NCBI RefSeq assembly: GCF_002368095.1
Contig: NZ_AP018227.1
Location: forward strand, 3,629,563 to 3,693,562
Source: Calothrix parasitica NIES-267
Lineage (GTDB): Bacteria; Cyanobacteriota; Cyanobacteriia; Cyanobacteriales; Nostocaceae
Reading direction: 5' to 3'
DNA length: 64,000 bases
This document shows, one piece after another, positions 54,427 to 62,492 of the stretch. Every line of letters begins with the position of its first letter. Position 1 is the stretch's first letter. The translations under genes and the position numbers were made by a program. The notes beneath the pieces are model-generated. The model did no database searches. It was not told the origin of the DNA and saw only the letters and a program-made list of their open reading frames with translations.

Positions 54427-54748
54427 TGTGAAAAGAGGTTAAATAACATGGTAAAACTTTAATACAATTTCACAAGTAGCAAGTACCGCTACGCTCAAAT
54501 AGTAAGTAGCAAGTTTTACCTCTTCCTAAAGAAAGAGGATTCGCGCAACAGTTCTCTCTTTAATATTAAATATGTTGTTTTTTCTCCTTAAAAGAAGAGG
54601 CTTTATACTAATTTCGGAGCTATATTACTTGCTAACTGCGACTTTAGCTCCCTATGAGCGTGGTAATCCTGCTAACTTTCATCGCTTTACAAACAATATT
54701 ATAAATTGATTAATGATAATACGTAAATTAAGAATCTAGCTAAAAAAT
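54427..54748. other. Divergent promoter gap
   Basis: 322 bp. Heptamer-like AGTAGCA units (54474-54515) and a weak hairpin CCTCTT/AAGAGG near 54522-54539. No ORF. Confidence 0.4.
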
Positions 54749-55492
54749 ATGAATCAATATTTGAATATGTTTGCTAATTTATCTCAAAGTCAAAATTTGA
54801 TGCAAAATGAACGCATGGGATTAATCTTATTAGTTGGGATTGCTATTATTACCGGAATTATGTGGCAAATTCCCAGCGGTAAAATAATTCTCTATCCCTT
54901 AACTTTGCTATCGACTTGGTACCATGAAATGGCACATGGGTTAATGGCTGTGTTGCTAGGAGCAAATTTTAAAAAGTTAGAAATTTTTGCTAATGGTAGT
55001 GGATTAGCGATGTATGAATATCGTGGTTCGTTATTTCTCGGACCAATTGGTAAAGTACTTGTTTCTGCTGCTGGTCCGATGGGACCTCCAATTATTGGTG
55101 CTGGTTTTATTTTGGCCTCCCGTAGTTGGCAAACATCACAGCAACTTTTAGTTATTTTGGGCAGCTTTATGTTAATTTCGGTTCTAATTTGGGTAAGAAC
55201 TGGAGTTGGTATTTTATTAATTACTCTACTTGGTTTAATAATATTGGCAATTGGATTAGAAGCATCTCCAGAAATAAAAGTATTTGCAATTCAGTTTCTT
55301 GGAGTTCAAGCTTGTATCAGCACATTTCGTGATTTTGATTATGTTTTTCGTTACTATAATGGTCATTCTGATACTGCCAAAATTGCTAAAATATTGATAT
55401 TACCCCATTGGTTTTGGGGAATTTTGATAACAGTTGTATCAGTTTTTCTTTTAGTACAGAGTCTTCGTATTGCTTATTTCTCAAATGAATAA
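54749..55492 (+). CDS. M50B-like zinc metallopeptidase, membrane
   Basis: 247 aa with about five to six membrane segments. STWYHEMAHGLMAVLLGANF carries the HExxH-type site (HEMAH) in a membrane-embedded segment, and SAAGPMGPPIIGAGF resembles the second conserved region. Peptidase M50B-like family (intramembrane protease fold), substrate unknown. Stands alone. ATG start; the second Met (9) could also serve. Confidence 0.88.
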   Translation: MNQYLNMFANLSQSQNLMQNERMGLILLVGIAIITGIMWQIPSGKIILYPLTLLSTWYHEMAHGLMAVLLGANFKKLEIFANGSGLAMYEYRGSLFLGPIGKVLVSAAGPMGPPIIGAGFILASRSWQTSQQLLVILGSFMLISVLIWVRTGVGILLITLLGLIILAIGLEASPEIKVFAIQFLGVQACISTFRDFDYVFRYYNGHSDTAKIAKILILPHWFWGILITVVSVFLLVQSLRIAYFSNE

Positions 55493-55518
55493 ATCTAGTT
55501 TTATATATCAGTTCTCAG

Positions 55519-55712
55519 TTGGATAGAATACACCCCTCTCCGCTGACTTGGAGAGCAATGCGTTGCGGTGAGTCTAGTTGGGGGTGTCGGTTTCCGTCCC
55601 CCAAACTAGCGAACCCGGAGGGAGGAACACGACCGTTGTTAGCGGAGCGTCTCCGTAAGGAGATAGCAATTGCGGGAGAGGGGCTGGGGGTGAGGTCTAT
55701 CAAGGTGTATTT
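55519..55712. repeat. Large composite palindromic repeat
   Basis: About 190 bp of GC-rich DNA. ATACACCCCTCTCCGC at the left and GCGGGAGAGGGG plus GGTGTATTTC at the right form an imperfect outer inverted repeat. Inside lie GTTGGGGGTG/CGTCCCCCAAAC and the TTAGCGGAGCGTCTCCGTAA hairpin (55638-55664). Two repeat families are thus nested. ORFs on both strands across it are not genes. Confidence 0.65.
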
Positions 55713-55841
55713 CACCCAACCGAAAAACGCTATAAACAAGCCGATTTAAAATAATTAGTCGTGCTCAATCGTCCACAAATATTATTTTGTTTACAGAAAA
55801 AATAATATTGCGGTTAATTAATTTTTACTAAAATAAACAAA

Positions 55842-55969
55842 TAGGAATGGCCGCAAGTGTCACAAAACTAGGATGGTGCGTGACACTACAATCCTTATTA
55901 TTAGGTTCAAATTTTAATCAAGTGTCACAGCACCCTACAAGGAAAATATGCTAGTTGCGGTCATTCCTA
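55842..55969 (+). mobile_element. MITE-like palindromic element, copy 3 (best preserved)
   Basis: Terminal inverted repeats TAGGAATGGCCGCAA (55842-55856) and TTGCGGTCATTCCTA (55955-55969) match in 14 of 15 positions. Inner stem GGTGCGTGACACT/AGTGTCACAGCACC as in copies 1 and 2. It is 128 bp with no ORF of its own. The ends start and finish with TA, as expected for Tc1/mariner-IS630-type target sites (inference). Confidence 0.75.
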
Positions 55970-56136
55970 GTGCTGAAGAAAAAAGTCGAAAAATTGCTGT
56001 AAATCTTTTGAAAGAAGGACTTTCCACTGAATTAGTTGCAAAAAACACTGGTTTAGCAGTTGAAGTAGTGCAGCAATTACCAGTACTCAAACTGAGAATG
56101 AAGAAGAGTAAATACTCTATGAAATCTCCAGTATAA
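55948..56136 (+). pseudogene. Fragment of an Rpn-type (PD-(D/E)XK transposase-like) protein C-terminus
   Basis: 62 codons. SRKIAVNLLKEGLSTELVAK and NTGLAVEVVQQL resemble the helical C-terminal tail of Rpn/PD-(D/E)XK nuclease family putative transposases. The nuclease core is missing. The first eight residues (MLVAVIPS) and the start codon lie in the right end of the MITE copy 3, so the element appears to have cut the gene and provided a new start. No upstream part remains in recognisable form. Confidence 0.6.
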
Positions 56137-56160
56137 GTACTTAGACAAAATTAATTGTAT

Positions 56161-56308
56161 ATTTGTCATTGCGAGGGTCACTACGTGAAACGAAGCATTC
56201 AGCGTTCACCGCTAGGTGCGGCTCAGCTGTGGATCATCGCAACACTCTGAGATTGCTATGTCCTATCGGACACGCTCCGCTAACGCTATCGCTCGCAATG
56301 ACACAAAT
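56161..56308. mobile_element. TTGTCATTGCGAG palindromic element
   Basis: Ends ATTTGTCATTGCGAG (56161-56175) and CTCGCAATGACACAAAT (56292-56308) are inverted, with a 2-base insertion. Inside is a TGTCCTATCGGACA hairpin next to CGCTCCGCTAACG, shared with the dispersed palindromes. Related inner arms occur in the element at 61299. ORFs over it are not genes. Confidence 0.65.
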
Positions 56309-56998
56309 ATTTTTGTCTACCTGCGTATTTGGTGTACGCTGGTTTTTTTTGTAAATAGTTGTCCTCACTTGTTGAAAGACAAGGACAAAATAAAATTTTG
56401 CGTTTTGATGTAAGACTCAAGATATCAGCAGTCAAAAAATGTTATCAGATGATGATGCTGAAAAATATTAGTGTATTTTACTATTAATTTTTATAAAAAA
56501 ACCTTTTATACATGAATAATTAAAGAAGAAGTAGATTGTAAATAATTTTACTATTCTTTGATAATTACTTTCTAGTACCTTTTCAATCTCAGAGGCTACT
56601 AGAAAAGGAATTTCAATCTTTAGAGGATATTAACGGAGCCGATTATTTATCAATAAGCGTAGTAACTTAAATTACCAGTTTTATCCTTTGTCTTGAATTA
56701 TTAACTATAAAATTATTCTTCCAATACCACGGTAAACGTAAAGTTCTTGTTAAAAACTGCGTCAGGTAGATGCGTAATGCCCCATCAAAATGATAAATAA
56801 ATAATCATTGAGTTTATTAAATCAATTTAATTGATTCTCGGTTGCGGTGAAGCTCGGCGAAAGATAATTCTTCCCCCAGACTTCACCTGAAGCTTGGCAT
56901 TAGCTTTAGCTTGCTTAAAAATTTAACTTTACTCCTCGCACTCAATCTAGACCCAACCGAATCAGCTTTAAAAGTACAAATCGAAAACCGCGCTTATA
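56309..56998. other. AT-rich gap before the DUF5895-like gene
   Basis: 690 bp without a supported gene. Mostly AT-rich; a few short direct pieces; no arrays. It should contain the promoter of the following gene. Confidence 0.4.
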
Positions 56999-57886
56999 GT
57001 GATGAAAGCATCTGCAAAATTCGACTTTGAAGACGAGAAATTCAATGCACCACCTTCTCGTATTGTTCCTTGGTGTCAAATGATTAACCCGAAGTACGAC
57101 ATGAATGACACCGAGGGTGTAAGCTCCTACGGTTTGGCGATTAAGCTAGAAAATGCCCGTGCTGTTGGCTTTGTACCGGATGACAATTGGCAACAGGTGG
57201 AACATCACTTTAGTTCTGGAGTTGAAACAGTTTATATTAGTACAACTCCAAATATAGTAATAGTACGTCGAGGACCTTTATCGGTCAAAGACCGAGAGAC
57301 AGGTGCAAAGTTAGGAACTCTCAGAGATAATTATGATGCTTTTTTAGCAGACAAACTTAAATTTAAAACTTTTACTCGCTATCTTATTTTTTTGGCAGGA
57401 CAAGACAAGAATTTTTTACATGAATTACCTTTACAATTAACTTTGAATGGTGCGGCTGGAGCAAGTTTTAGTAAGTCTTATTGTGAATATCAGCAAGGAA
57501 GAGCAATAGGGGGATTTGTTGCTGAATTAGAAAGAGCTTATGCAGGATATCGCAGACAAGCTGCTACTCCGAAAGGCCCATTATTTCACGCTCACGGTAT
57601 TTTCTCACCAATTATTGAATGTGAAGAAAGAGGAATTGCCACAAATACCGTTTTAGTTGCTGCGACTGTAGACTACAAGCACCCTACAGTTTCCACATTA
57701 ACTAACTACTTAATTGCTTCGGACTCAAAAGAGTCAGAATTAATCTCCAAAAACTTTGAAGAATACAAAGATTTTGCTAAGGAACCTGTAAAAACAGAAA
57801 CACCTCGTCCAATGATGGCTACAGCTGGAGTTTCCAGTTCCTACGTTTACCCAGACGAAGACGATTTTGGGTATCCACCTTATTAG
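56999..57886 (+). CDS. DUF5895-like conserved cyanobacterial protein
   Basis: The frame opens at GTG 56999, but ATG 57002 (MKASAKFDFEDEKF) is the likely start. About 294 aa, no signal or membrane segment. Typical blocks are KFDFEDEKFNAPPSRIVPWCQMINP, VVRRGPLSVKDRETGAKLG (shown here as VIVRRGPLSVKDRETGAKLG), NYDAFLADKLKFKTFTRYL, GPLFHAHGIFSPIIECEERG and FEEYKDFAKEP. The acidic, aromatic tail (YPDEDDFGYPPY) is disordered. Function unknown; I recall relatives on plasmids and in variable regions, which suggests an accessory DNA-related role but proves nothing. Confidence 0.75.
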   Translation: MMKASAKFDFEDEKFNAPPSRIVPWCQMINPKYDMNDTEGVSSYGLAIKLENARAVGFVPDDNWQQVEHHFSSGVETVYISTTPNIVIVRRGPLSVKDRETGAKLGTLRDNYDAFLADKLKFKTFTRYLIFLAGQDKNFLHELPLQLTLNGAAGASFSKSYCEYQQGRAIGGFVAELERAYAGYRRQAATPKGPLFHAHGIFSPIIECEERGIATNTVLVAATVDYKHPTVSTLTNYLIASDSKESELISKNFEEYKDFAKEPVKTETPRPMMATAGVSSSYVYPDEDDFGYPPY

Positions 57887-57894
57887 AAGACGAG

Positions 57895-57978
57895 GTGATG
57901 GGGAGATGGGGTGATGGGGAGATGGGGAGATGGGGAGATGGGGAGATGGGGAGATGGGGAGATGGGGAGATGGGGAGA
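57895..57978. repeat. GATGGGGA octamer array x10
   Basis: Ten nearly perfect GATGGGGA units directly after the DUF5895-like gene, the longest octamer array in the window. Confidence 0.95.
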
Positions 57979-58022
57979 ATGAAAATAGTTAGGAGTTATG
58001 AGTGAGGATTTAAAAATTGAAA

Positions 58023-58076
58023 GTAGTGCGTTAGCGAAGCGTGTCCGTAAGGATATGCTTCGCTAACGCACTACTA
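58023..58076. terminator. 19-bp perfect inverted repeat, bidirectional terminator-like
   Basis: AGTAGTGCGTTAGCGAAGC (58023-58041) is exactly complementary to GCTTCGCTAACGCACTACT (58058-58076), with a 16-nt loop; ATTTTTC follows. It lies between two convergent genes. The arms belong to the dispersed GTTAGCGnAGCG family. Confidence 0.75.
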
Positions 58077-58141
58077 TTTTTCTCTCACAATCTCCACCAA
58101 TCACCTTGTCCCCTTGTCCCCTTGTCTCCTTGTCTCCCCCT

Positions 58142-59434
58142 CTACTCCTCACTCCCCATAGCCAAACCAGCTAAATACGCTGTTGTCCAAGCGCTTTGAA
58201 AGTTAAAACCGCCGGTCACCCCGTCGATATCGAGAATTTCCCCAGCAAAGTGTAATCCTTTAACCAAACGGCTTTCCATTGTTTTGAAATTAACTTCTTT
58301 GAGTTTGATTCCACCACAGGTAACAAATTCGTCTTTGAAAACTCCTTTTCCGCTAATAGTGTATTGTCCTTGAGTTATTTCTTGGACTAATTTATTAAAA
58401 GCTTTTTTTGGTAATTCAGCCCAACGAGTATCTTTATCAATACCAGCACGGGATATAAGATATTGCCATAAACGATGTGGTAATTTTATTCCTCGATGTA
58501 AAAATACAGCCCTTTTCCCATAATCATTTTTGACCTGCTGCAATTCTTTTCGCACTTCATCTTGATTAGAATTTGGTAACCAATTAACGGTGACTGTTCC
58601 TTGGTAGCGGGATTCATTAAATATTCTTGCACCCCAAGCCGAAAGTTTTAATACCGCTGGACCGCTTAAACCCCAATGAGTAATCAATAATGGGCCAGTT
58701 TGTTCTAGTTGAGGTTTTCCCGGTACTGATAAACGTAGTTTTACAGGATTAACGCTCACACCAGCTAATTCACGCAATTCTTTATCTAAAACGTTGAAGG
58801 TAAATAAAGAAGGAACTGTTGGTTCAACTTGATGACCAAATTTTTTAGCGATTCTATAACCTACAGGATTACTACCCGTTGCCAGCAATAGTTTATCGCA
58901 TGGTAGTATTTCCCCAGACTTGAGTAAAATCTCGAATTTAGATTTATCATTTTCATCTGCTGAAGAACTATGGGAATTATCTTCAACTAAATCCTCTTCA
59001 CATTCTTCAGACTTTACCCAAACTACAGGTGAACTTGTGCGAATCTGGACGTTGTAGGCTAAAGCGGTCTTTATCAAACAATCTACAATAGTTTCCGAAT
59101 TATCTGTAACGGGAAACATTCTTCCGTCAGCTTCAGTTTTTAACTGTACTCCAGCAGAAGCAAACCACTTAACAGTATCTTGAGCTTGAAAACGAGAAAA
59201 AGCACCCAGCAAAGCTTTTGAACCCCTGGGATAATTTTGAATAAAACCCTTCGTATCAAAAAGAGCATGAGTGACGTTACAGCGTCCCCCACCAGAAATA
59301 CGAACTTTAGCCAGTAGCTGGCGACTTGCTTCAAGTAAGATAACAGAAGCACTTCGGTTAGCTTTAGCAGCCGAACAAGCCGCAAAAAAACCCGCTGCTC
59401 CACCACCAACAATCACAATTCTCAATGGTTGCAA
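58142..59434 (-). CDS. HI0933/BaiN-family flavoprotein oxidoreductase
   Basis: 430 aa. N-terminal FAD-binding IVIVGGGAAGFFAACSAAKA (6-25), then LLAKVRISGGGRCNVTHAL, the family signature. Later HWGLSGPAVLKLSAWGA and the C-terminal LHFAGEILDIDGVTGGFNFQSAWTTAYLAGLA. Function of the family is unclear; some members reduce bile acids or act in anaerobic metabolism, not expected here. The last residues (GSEE) and stop run into a G-rich array. ATG start. Confidence 0.93.
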   Translation of the reverse strand: MQPLRIVIVGGGAAGFFAACSAAKANRSASVILLEASRQLLAKVRISGGGRCNVTHALFDTKGFIQNYPRGSKALLGAFSRFQAQDTVKWFASAGVQLKTEADGRMFPVTDNSETIVDCLIKTALAYNVQIRTSSPVVWVKSEECEEDLVEDNSHSSSADENDKSKFEILLKSGEILPCDKLLLATGSNPVGYRIAKKFGHQVEPTVPSLFTFNVLDKELRELAGVSVNPVKLRLSVPGKPQLEQTGPLLITHWGLSGPAVLKLSAWGARIFNESRYQGTVTVNWLPNSNQDEVRKELQQVKNDYGKRAVFLHRGIKLPHRLWQYLISRAGIDKDTRWAELPKKAFNKLVQEITQGQYTISGKGVFKDEFVTCGGIKLKEVNFKTMESRLVKGLHFAGEILDIDGVTGGFNFQSAWTTAYLAGLAMGSEE

Positions 59435-59497
59435 ATTCCGAACTATTTATAGAGTTTTTATTTTATTATCTTTATATTACATATTCGGGATGACGAT

Positions 59498-59695
59498 TTA
59501 AAAGCGCAGCCAAGTTTTTTGGGCATAGCCAAGAATTCCGAAAGCAATAGCAATAAAAAATAACATTAAAATAATACCTCCAGGAATAAAAGTAAGAATA
59601 CCCAAACCCCTAAGAACCCATACAGCTATTGCGATACCAAGAAACATTCCAAAACCCTGGGTTAATTTTTGATTCAGCTTAGAAGATTGACTCAC
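59498..59695 (-). CDS. Small membrane protein (65 aa)
   Basis: 65 aa, with two hydrophobic segments (FGMFLGIAIAVWVLRGLGIL and IPGGIILMLFFIAIAFGILGY). The sequence begins MSQSSKLNQKLTQG. It is on the same strand as the flavoprotein gene and 63 bp upstream of it, so an operon is possible. Unknown function; the regular two-helix hairpin argues for a real protein. Confidence 0.7.
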   Translation of the reverse strand: MSQSSKLNQKLTQGFGMFLGIAIAVWVLRGLGILTFIPGGIILMLFFIAIAFGILGYAQKTWLRF

Positions 59696-59795
59696 CTCAT
59701 ATCCCTCTTAAATACATGGTATCTCTGATATTCTAACGGTTGAAGCAGTGGTCAGCGAACAGCGAACAGTAACCAGTGACCAATAATAAATTCTT

Positions 59796-59907
59796 AACTC
59801 CTAACTCCTAACTCCTAACTCCTAACTCATTACTCATTACTCATTACTCCTAACTCCTAACTCCTAACTCCTAACTCCTAACTCATTACTCATTACTCAT
59901 TACTCAT
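59796..59907. repeat. Heptamer array with 2 x 56 bp higher-order repeat
   Basis: Sixteen heptamers. Units 1-8 (59796-59851) are AACTCCT x4, AACTCAT, TACTCAT x2, TACTCCT. Units 9-16 (59852-59907) repeat the same order with one base changed (TACTCAT instead of TACTCCT in the last unit). Confidence 0.95.
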
Positions 59908-60129
59908 ACTCCCTACTTCCTGCCATAACACTAATAATTCACAATATTCGTGATAATGCTGACATATTTTTGGGTAATTTTTGGGAATAATAAACTGTAG
60001 TAAGAACTAATTCCGGAATGCTTTTGTATTGTAGTGGAATTAGAATTATTGAATAAGACTAGACTGCAATTGTAAAGTCTTTATTCTTTTTTAGTGTAGT
60101 GTGGAAAAATCAGGAGCGAGCGAAACATT
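59908..60129. promoter_or_regulatory. Promoter region of the SRPBCC/DUF924 pair
   Basis: AT-rich with TTGTATTGTAGTGG and a run of short AT motifs. An SD-like AGGAG (60112-60116) lies 13 bases before the ATG. No other structure seen. Confidence 0.4.
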
Positions 60130-60687
60130 ATGTCTGCGTCTTTTTTCTCAGACTTAATCAATACAGGTTCGGATATGCATTGGAGTCAGAACAAGCAAGA
60201 AGCGTTCTTGAAAGGCGAAATTTTCGTAGAAACGCGGTCTCACAATGCTTGGGGTGGATGTGTTAGTGCAAAAATGTATTTACCACTGGTACGTTCGCAA
60301 GTTTGGCAAGACATAACAGATTATCCGCGCTGGGTACAGTACTTCCCCGATATAACCAAGAGTGAGATTGTACACAAGGGTGAAGTTAAACGTCTGTATC
60401 AGGCAGCACAAAAGGCTTTTATGTTTTTTACTGCACAAGTAGATATTTATCTAAATGTAGTCGAAGATTTTGGGCATAAAGTCCAATTTAAATTAGATAA
60501 AGGTACATTTCACGATTTTAGTGCGGACATAGATTTACGAGACTACGATAACGGTACTTTATTAACTTACTCAGTACAGGCTACTCCTATAATTCCCATC
60601 CCTTCGATGTTTATTCAACAAGCAATGAATTTTGAATTGCCCGCAAATATGCGTAAAATGCGACAAGTCCTATGTAAGGAAATGTAA
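60130..60687 (+). CDS. SRPBCC-type (START/Coq10-like) lipid-binding domain protein
   Basis: 185 aa. The N-terminal part is helical; then KMYLPLVRSQVWQDITDYPRWVQYFPDITKSEIVHKGEVKRLYQ, typical of the polyketide-cyclase/Coq10 helix-grip fold that binds hydrophobic ligands. The C-terminal helix (MFIQQAMNFELPANMRKMRQVL) closes the cavity. Ligand unknown. The DUF924 gene begins only 5 bp after its stop, so they are translated from one mRNA. Confidence 0.85.
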   Translation: MSASFFSDLINTGSDMHWSQNKQEAFLKGEIFVETRSHNAWGGCVSAKMYLPLVRSQVWQDITDYPRWVQYFPDITKSEIVHKGEVKRLYQAAQKAFMFFTAQVDIYLNVVEDFGHKVQFKLDKGTFHDFSADIDLRDYDNGTLLTYSVQATPIIPIPSMFIQQAMNFELPANMRKMRQVLCKEM

Positions 60688-60692
60688 GAGCG

Positions 60693-61268
60693 ATGTCACA
60701 GGCAAATGAGATTCTTGATTTTTGGTTTGGTAGCCGGGATGAACCGGATTATGGTAAGCCCAAAAAAGCTTGGTTTGCAAAAGAACCAGAGTTTGACGAA
60801 GAAATACGAAAGCGTTTTCTTACAGACTATGAAAAAGCAGCAGCAGGTAACTTAGATGAATGGAAGGATTCACCTGATAACTGTTTGGCTTTAGTTTTGC
60901 TACTAGACCAATTTCCTAGGAATATCTTTCGTGAAGACCCCCAAGCTTTTGCTACTGACTGGGAAGCACTATCAACAGCACATCAAGCTATAGCACAAGG
61001 TTTCGACGGTCAATTATTAAATGTACAGCGTTGGTTTGTGTATTTACCTTTTGTACATAGTGAAAATATTGAACATCAACGTCAAGCGGTGAAGTTATTC
61101 CAGAAACTCAGTGGAGATAGAGATAGTGCAAGCGCGATTGAAAATGCAATCCGTCACCGGTCGGTAATTGAACGTTTCGGTCGTTTTCCCCATCGCAATA
61201 TAATTTTAGGACGACCTTCAAACCCTGAAGAAAAAGAATTTTTGAAACAACCGGGGGCACGATTTTAA
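60693..61268 (+). CDS. DUF924-family protein
   Basis: 191 aa. Typical opening (EILDFWFGSRDEPDYGKPKKAWF), RNIFREDPQAFATD and the closing RFGRFPHRNIILGRPSNPEE. The family is TPR-like, helical, cytoplasmic and of unknown function. Same operon as the SRPBCC gene. ATG start overlaps none of the upstream codons. Confidence 0.93.
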   Translation: MSQANEILDFWFGSRDEPDYGKPKKAWFAKEPEFDEEIRKRFLTDYEKAAAGNLDEWKDSPDNCLALVLLLDQFPRNIFREDPQAFATDWEALSTAHQAIAQGFDGQLLNVQRWFVYLPFVHSENIEHQRQAVKLFQKLSGDRDSASAIENAIRHRSVIERFGRFPHRNIILGRPSNPEEKEFLKQPGARF

Positions 61269-61298
61269 TATAATTTTTGAAGACACAAAGACATTTAC

Positions 61299-61426
61299 AG
61301 GACTTACGCAAAGCAAAATTGTCATTGCGAACCGAAACGGAGTGTAGGGAAGCAATCCCAAGGTTTCGAGAGATTACGTCGCTGTCGCTCGTAATGACGC
61401 AATTACGTTACTTTTGCGTAAGTCCT
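61299..61426. mobile_element. MITE-like element with nested inner palindrome
   Basis: Perfect 14-bp terminal inverted repeats AGGACTTACGCAAA (61299-61312) and TTTGCGTAAGTCCT (61413-61426). Inside, ATTGTCATTGCGAA and CGTAATGACGCAAT form a second pair, related to the arms of the element at 56161. 128 bp, no ORF. Nested insertion or shared ancestry is likely. Confidence 0.75.
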
Positions 61427-61863
61427 AATTTAATATAATTAAATAAAAAAGTAGCGTCTTTGTGTCTTAATTATTTATTTTAATAATTTATATTTAGAGT
61501 TTAGATATAACAATACTGATTTTACAAATCATCTAAAATTTTCATTAGCTATAAACCCGATTTCTGTAAAAAACCGGGTTTATAAACTTTTCAATACTTC
61601 AATAAATTCTAAGGTAATAATAAGGCTTGTAGTTTCATCCATTAACACAGTATTGTGAGAATAATAATACAACCGCGTTTTACTGAATCATATGCTAAAG
61701 CAATAAAGGCTAAGGTAAGCCCTCAATTAAATATCTTTAATATTGCTATTTACTACACAAAAATATATTATTCACGCTAGTAAATAACAACGCTGAAAAA
61801 AGGTATTTAACCTTTAAAATAAATTTTATTTCTTTAACTGAAACAGTTGAGCCAATCAATTTA
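61427..61863. other. Gap between DUF924 and the Nif11-like gene
   Basis: 437 bp of AT-rich sequence. AAACCCGATTTCTG/AAAAAACCGGGTTT at 61551-61585 is a copy of the AACCCGGTTT hairpin. No ORF. Confidence 0.5.
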
Positions 61864-62100
61864 TCAGTGTATATTCAAAGTCTGATTAGAATCTCTAGCT
61901 CCCGCATCAAACAACACTTCATCTAACTCTGGTTCTGTAAATTCAAAACCTAAAGTCGCAGCAAAATTAACTATCTTTTTCTTGTCCCAATTCCACACAC
62001 CAAAAACGCCTTTAATAGAACAACTTTTATAATATTGTTCGTAAACTTCCTGATTTTGCATCAAATTATCGTAGAAAGCATCAACCTGCTCAAGTGACAT
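61864..62100 (-). CDS. Nif11-like small peptide
   Basis: 78 aa. Family pattern: MSLEQVDAFYDNLMQNQEVYEQYY at the N-terminus, then the conserved helix with AATLGFEFTEPELDEVL. Nif11 proteins are either nitrogen-fixation associated or leader peptides of ribosomally made natural products. There is no GG/GA cleavage motif plus core with cysteines, and no modification enzyme nearby, so this is the non-precursor type or an orphan. Start ATG. Confidence 0.8.
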   Translation of the reverse strand: MSLEQVDAFYDNLMQNQEVYEQYYKSCSIKGVFGVWNWDKKKIVNFAATLGFEFTEPELDEVLFDAGARDSNQTLNIH

Positions 62101-62492
62101 AAAAGCTTATCTCCTCACGCGCGTGACTTCTTGATTAAAAACTACATGCTTGAAGTAGTAGATTTAGTTTCAGATAACTTCTTATTCAGTGGTTGGGAGT
62201 AGTTATACGGATAAAACGGACAGATGCTCATTAAAAATCTTGCTCCGATATATTGACATCAAACCAACCTTTGAAGCAGTCCGGAACAAAACCCTGACAA
62301 TATGTATTATTTTATTTACGTATTGCTTGTCACGCTATGAGGAAATTACGTATTCTTGACTACTGATTTAAGATTCAAGGTCAAAGGTCAAAGGTTTAAG
62401 GTTTAAGGTTTAAGGTTTAAGGTTAAATATTTTAGGTCTGAGATTTAATATCAAATAATTAACAACTCCTAACTTTTAACTCTCTTACCCTG
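62101..62492. other. Gap with GGTTTAA heptamers
   Basis: 392 bp. Contains a heptamer array (AAGGTTT x4-5, 62375-62428) upstream of the next gene's 3' end, plus CACGCGCGTG (62117-62126), a small palindrome ahead of the Nif11-like gene. No ORF. Confidence 0.6.

Noticed and set aside
55515-55749. Frames on both strands at the composite repeat
   Set aside because: Both strands are open only because of the palindromic repeat; sequences are RPPSPSPAIA-like products typical of translated repeats.
56163-56413. Two plus-strand frames of about 60 codons
   Set aside because: They lie over the TTGTCATTGCGAG element and its flank; no protein features.
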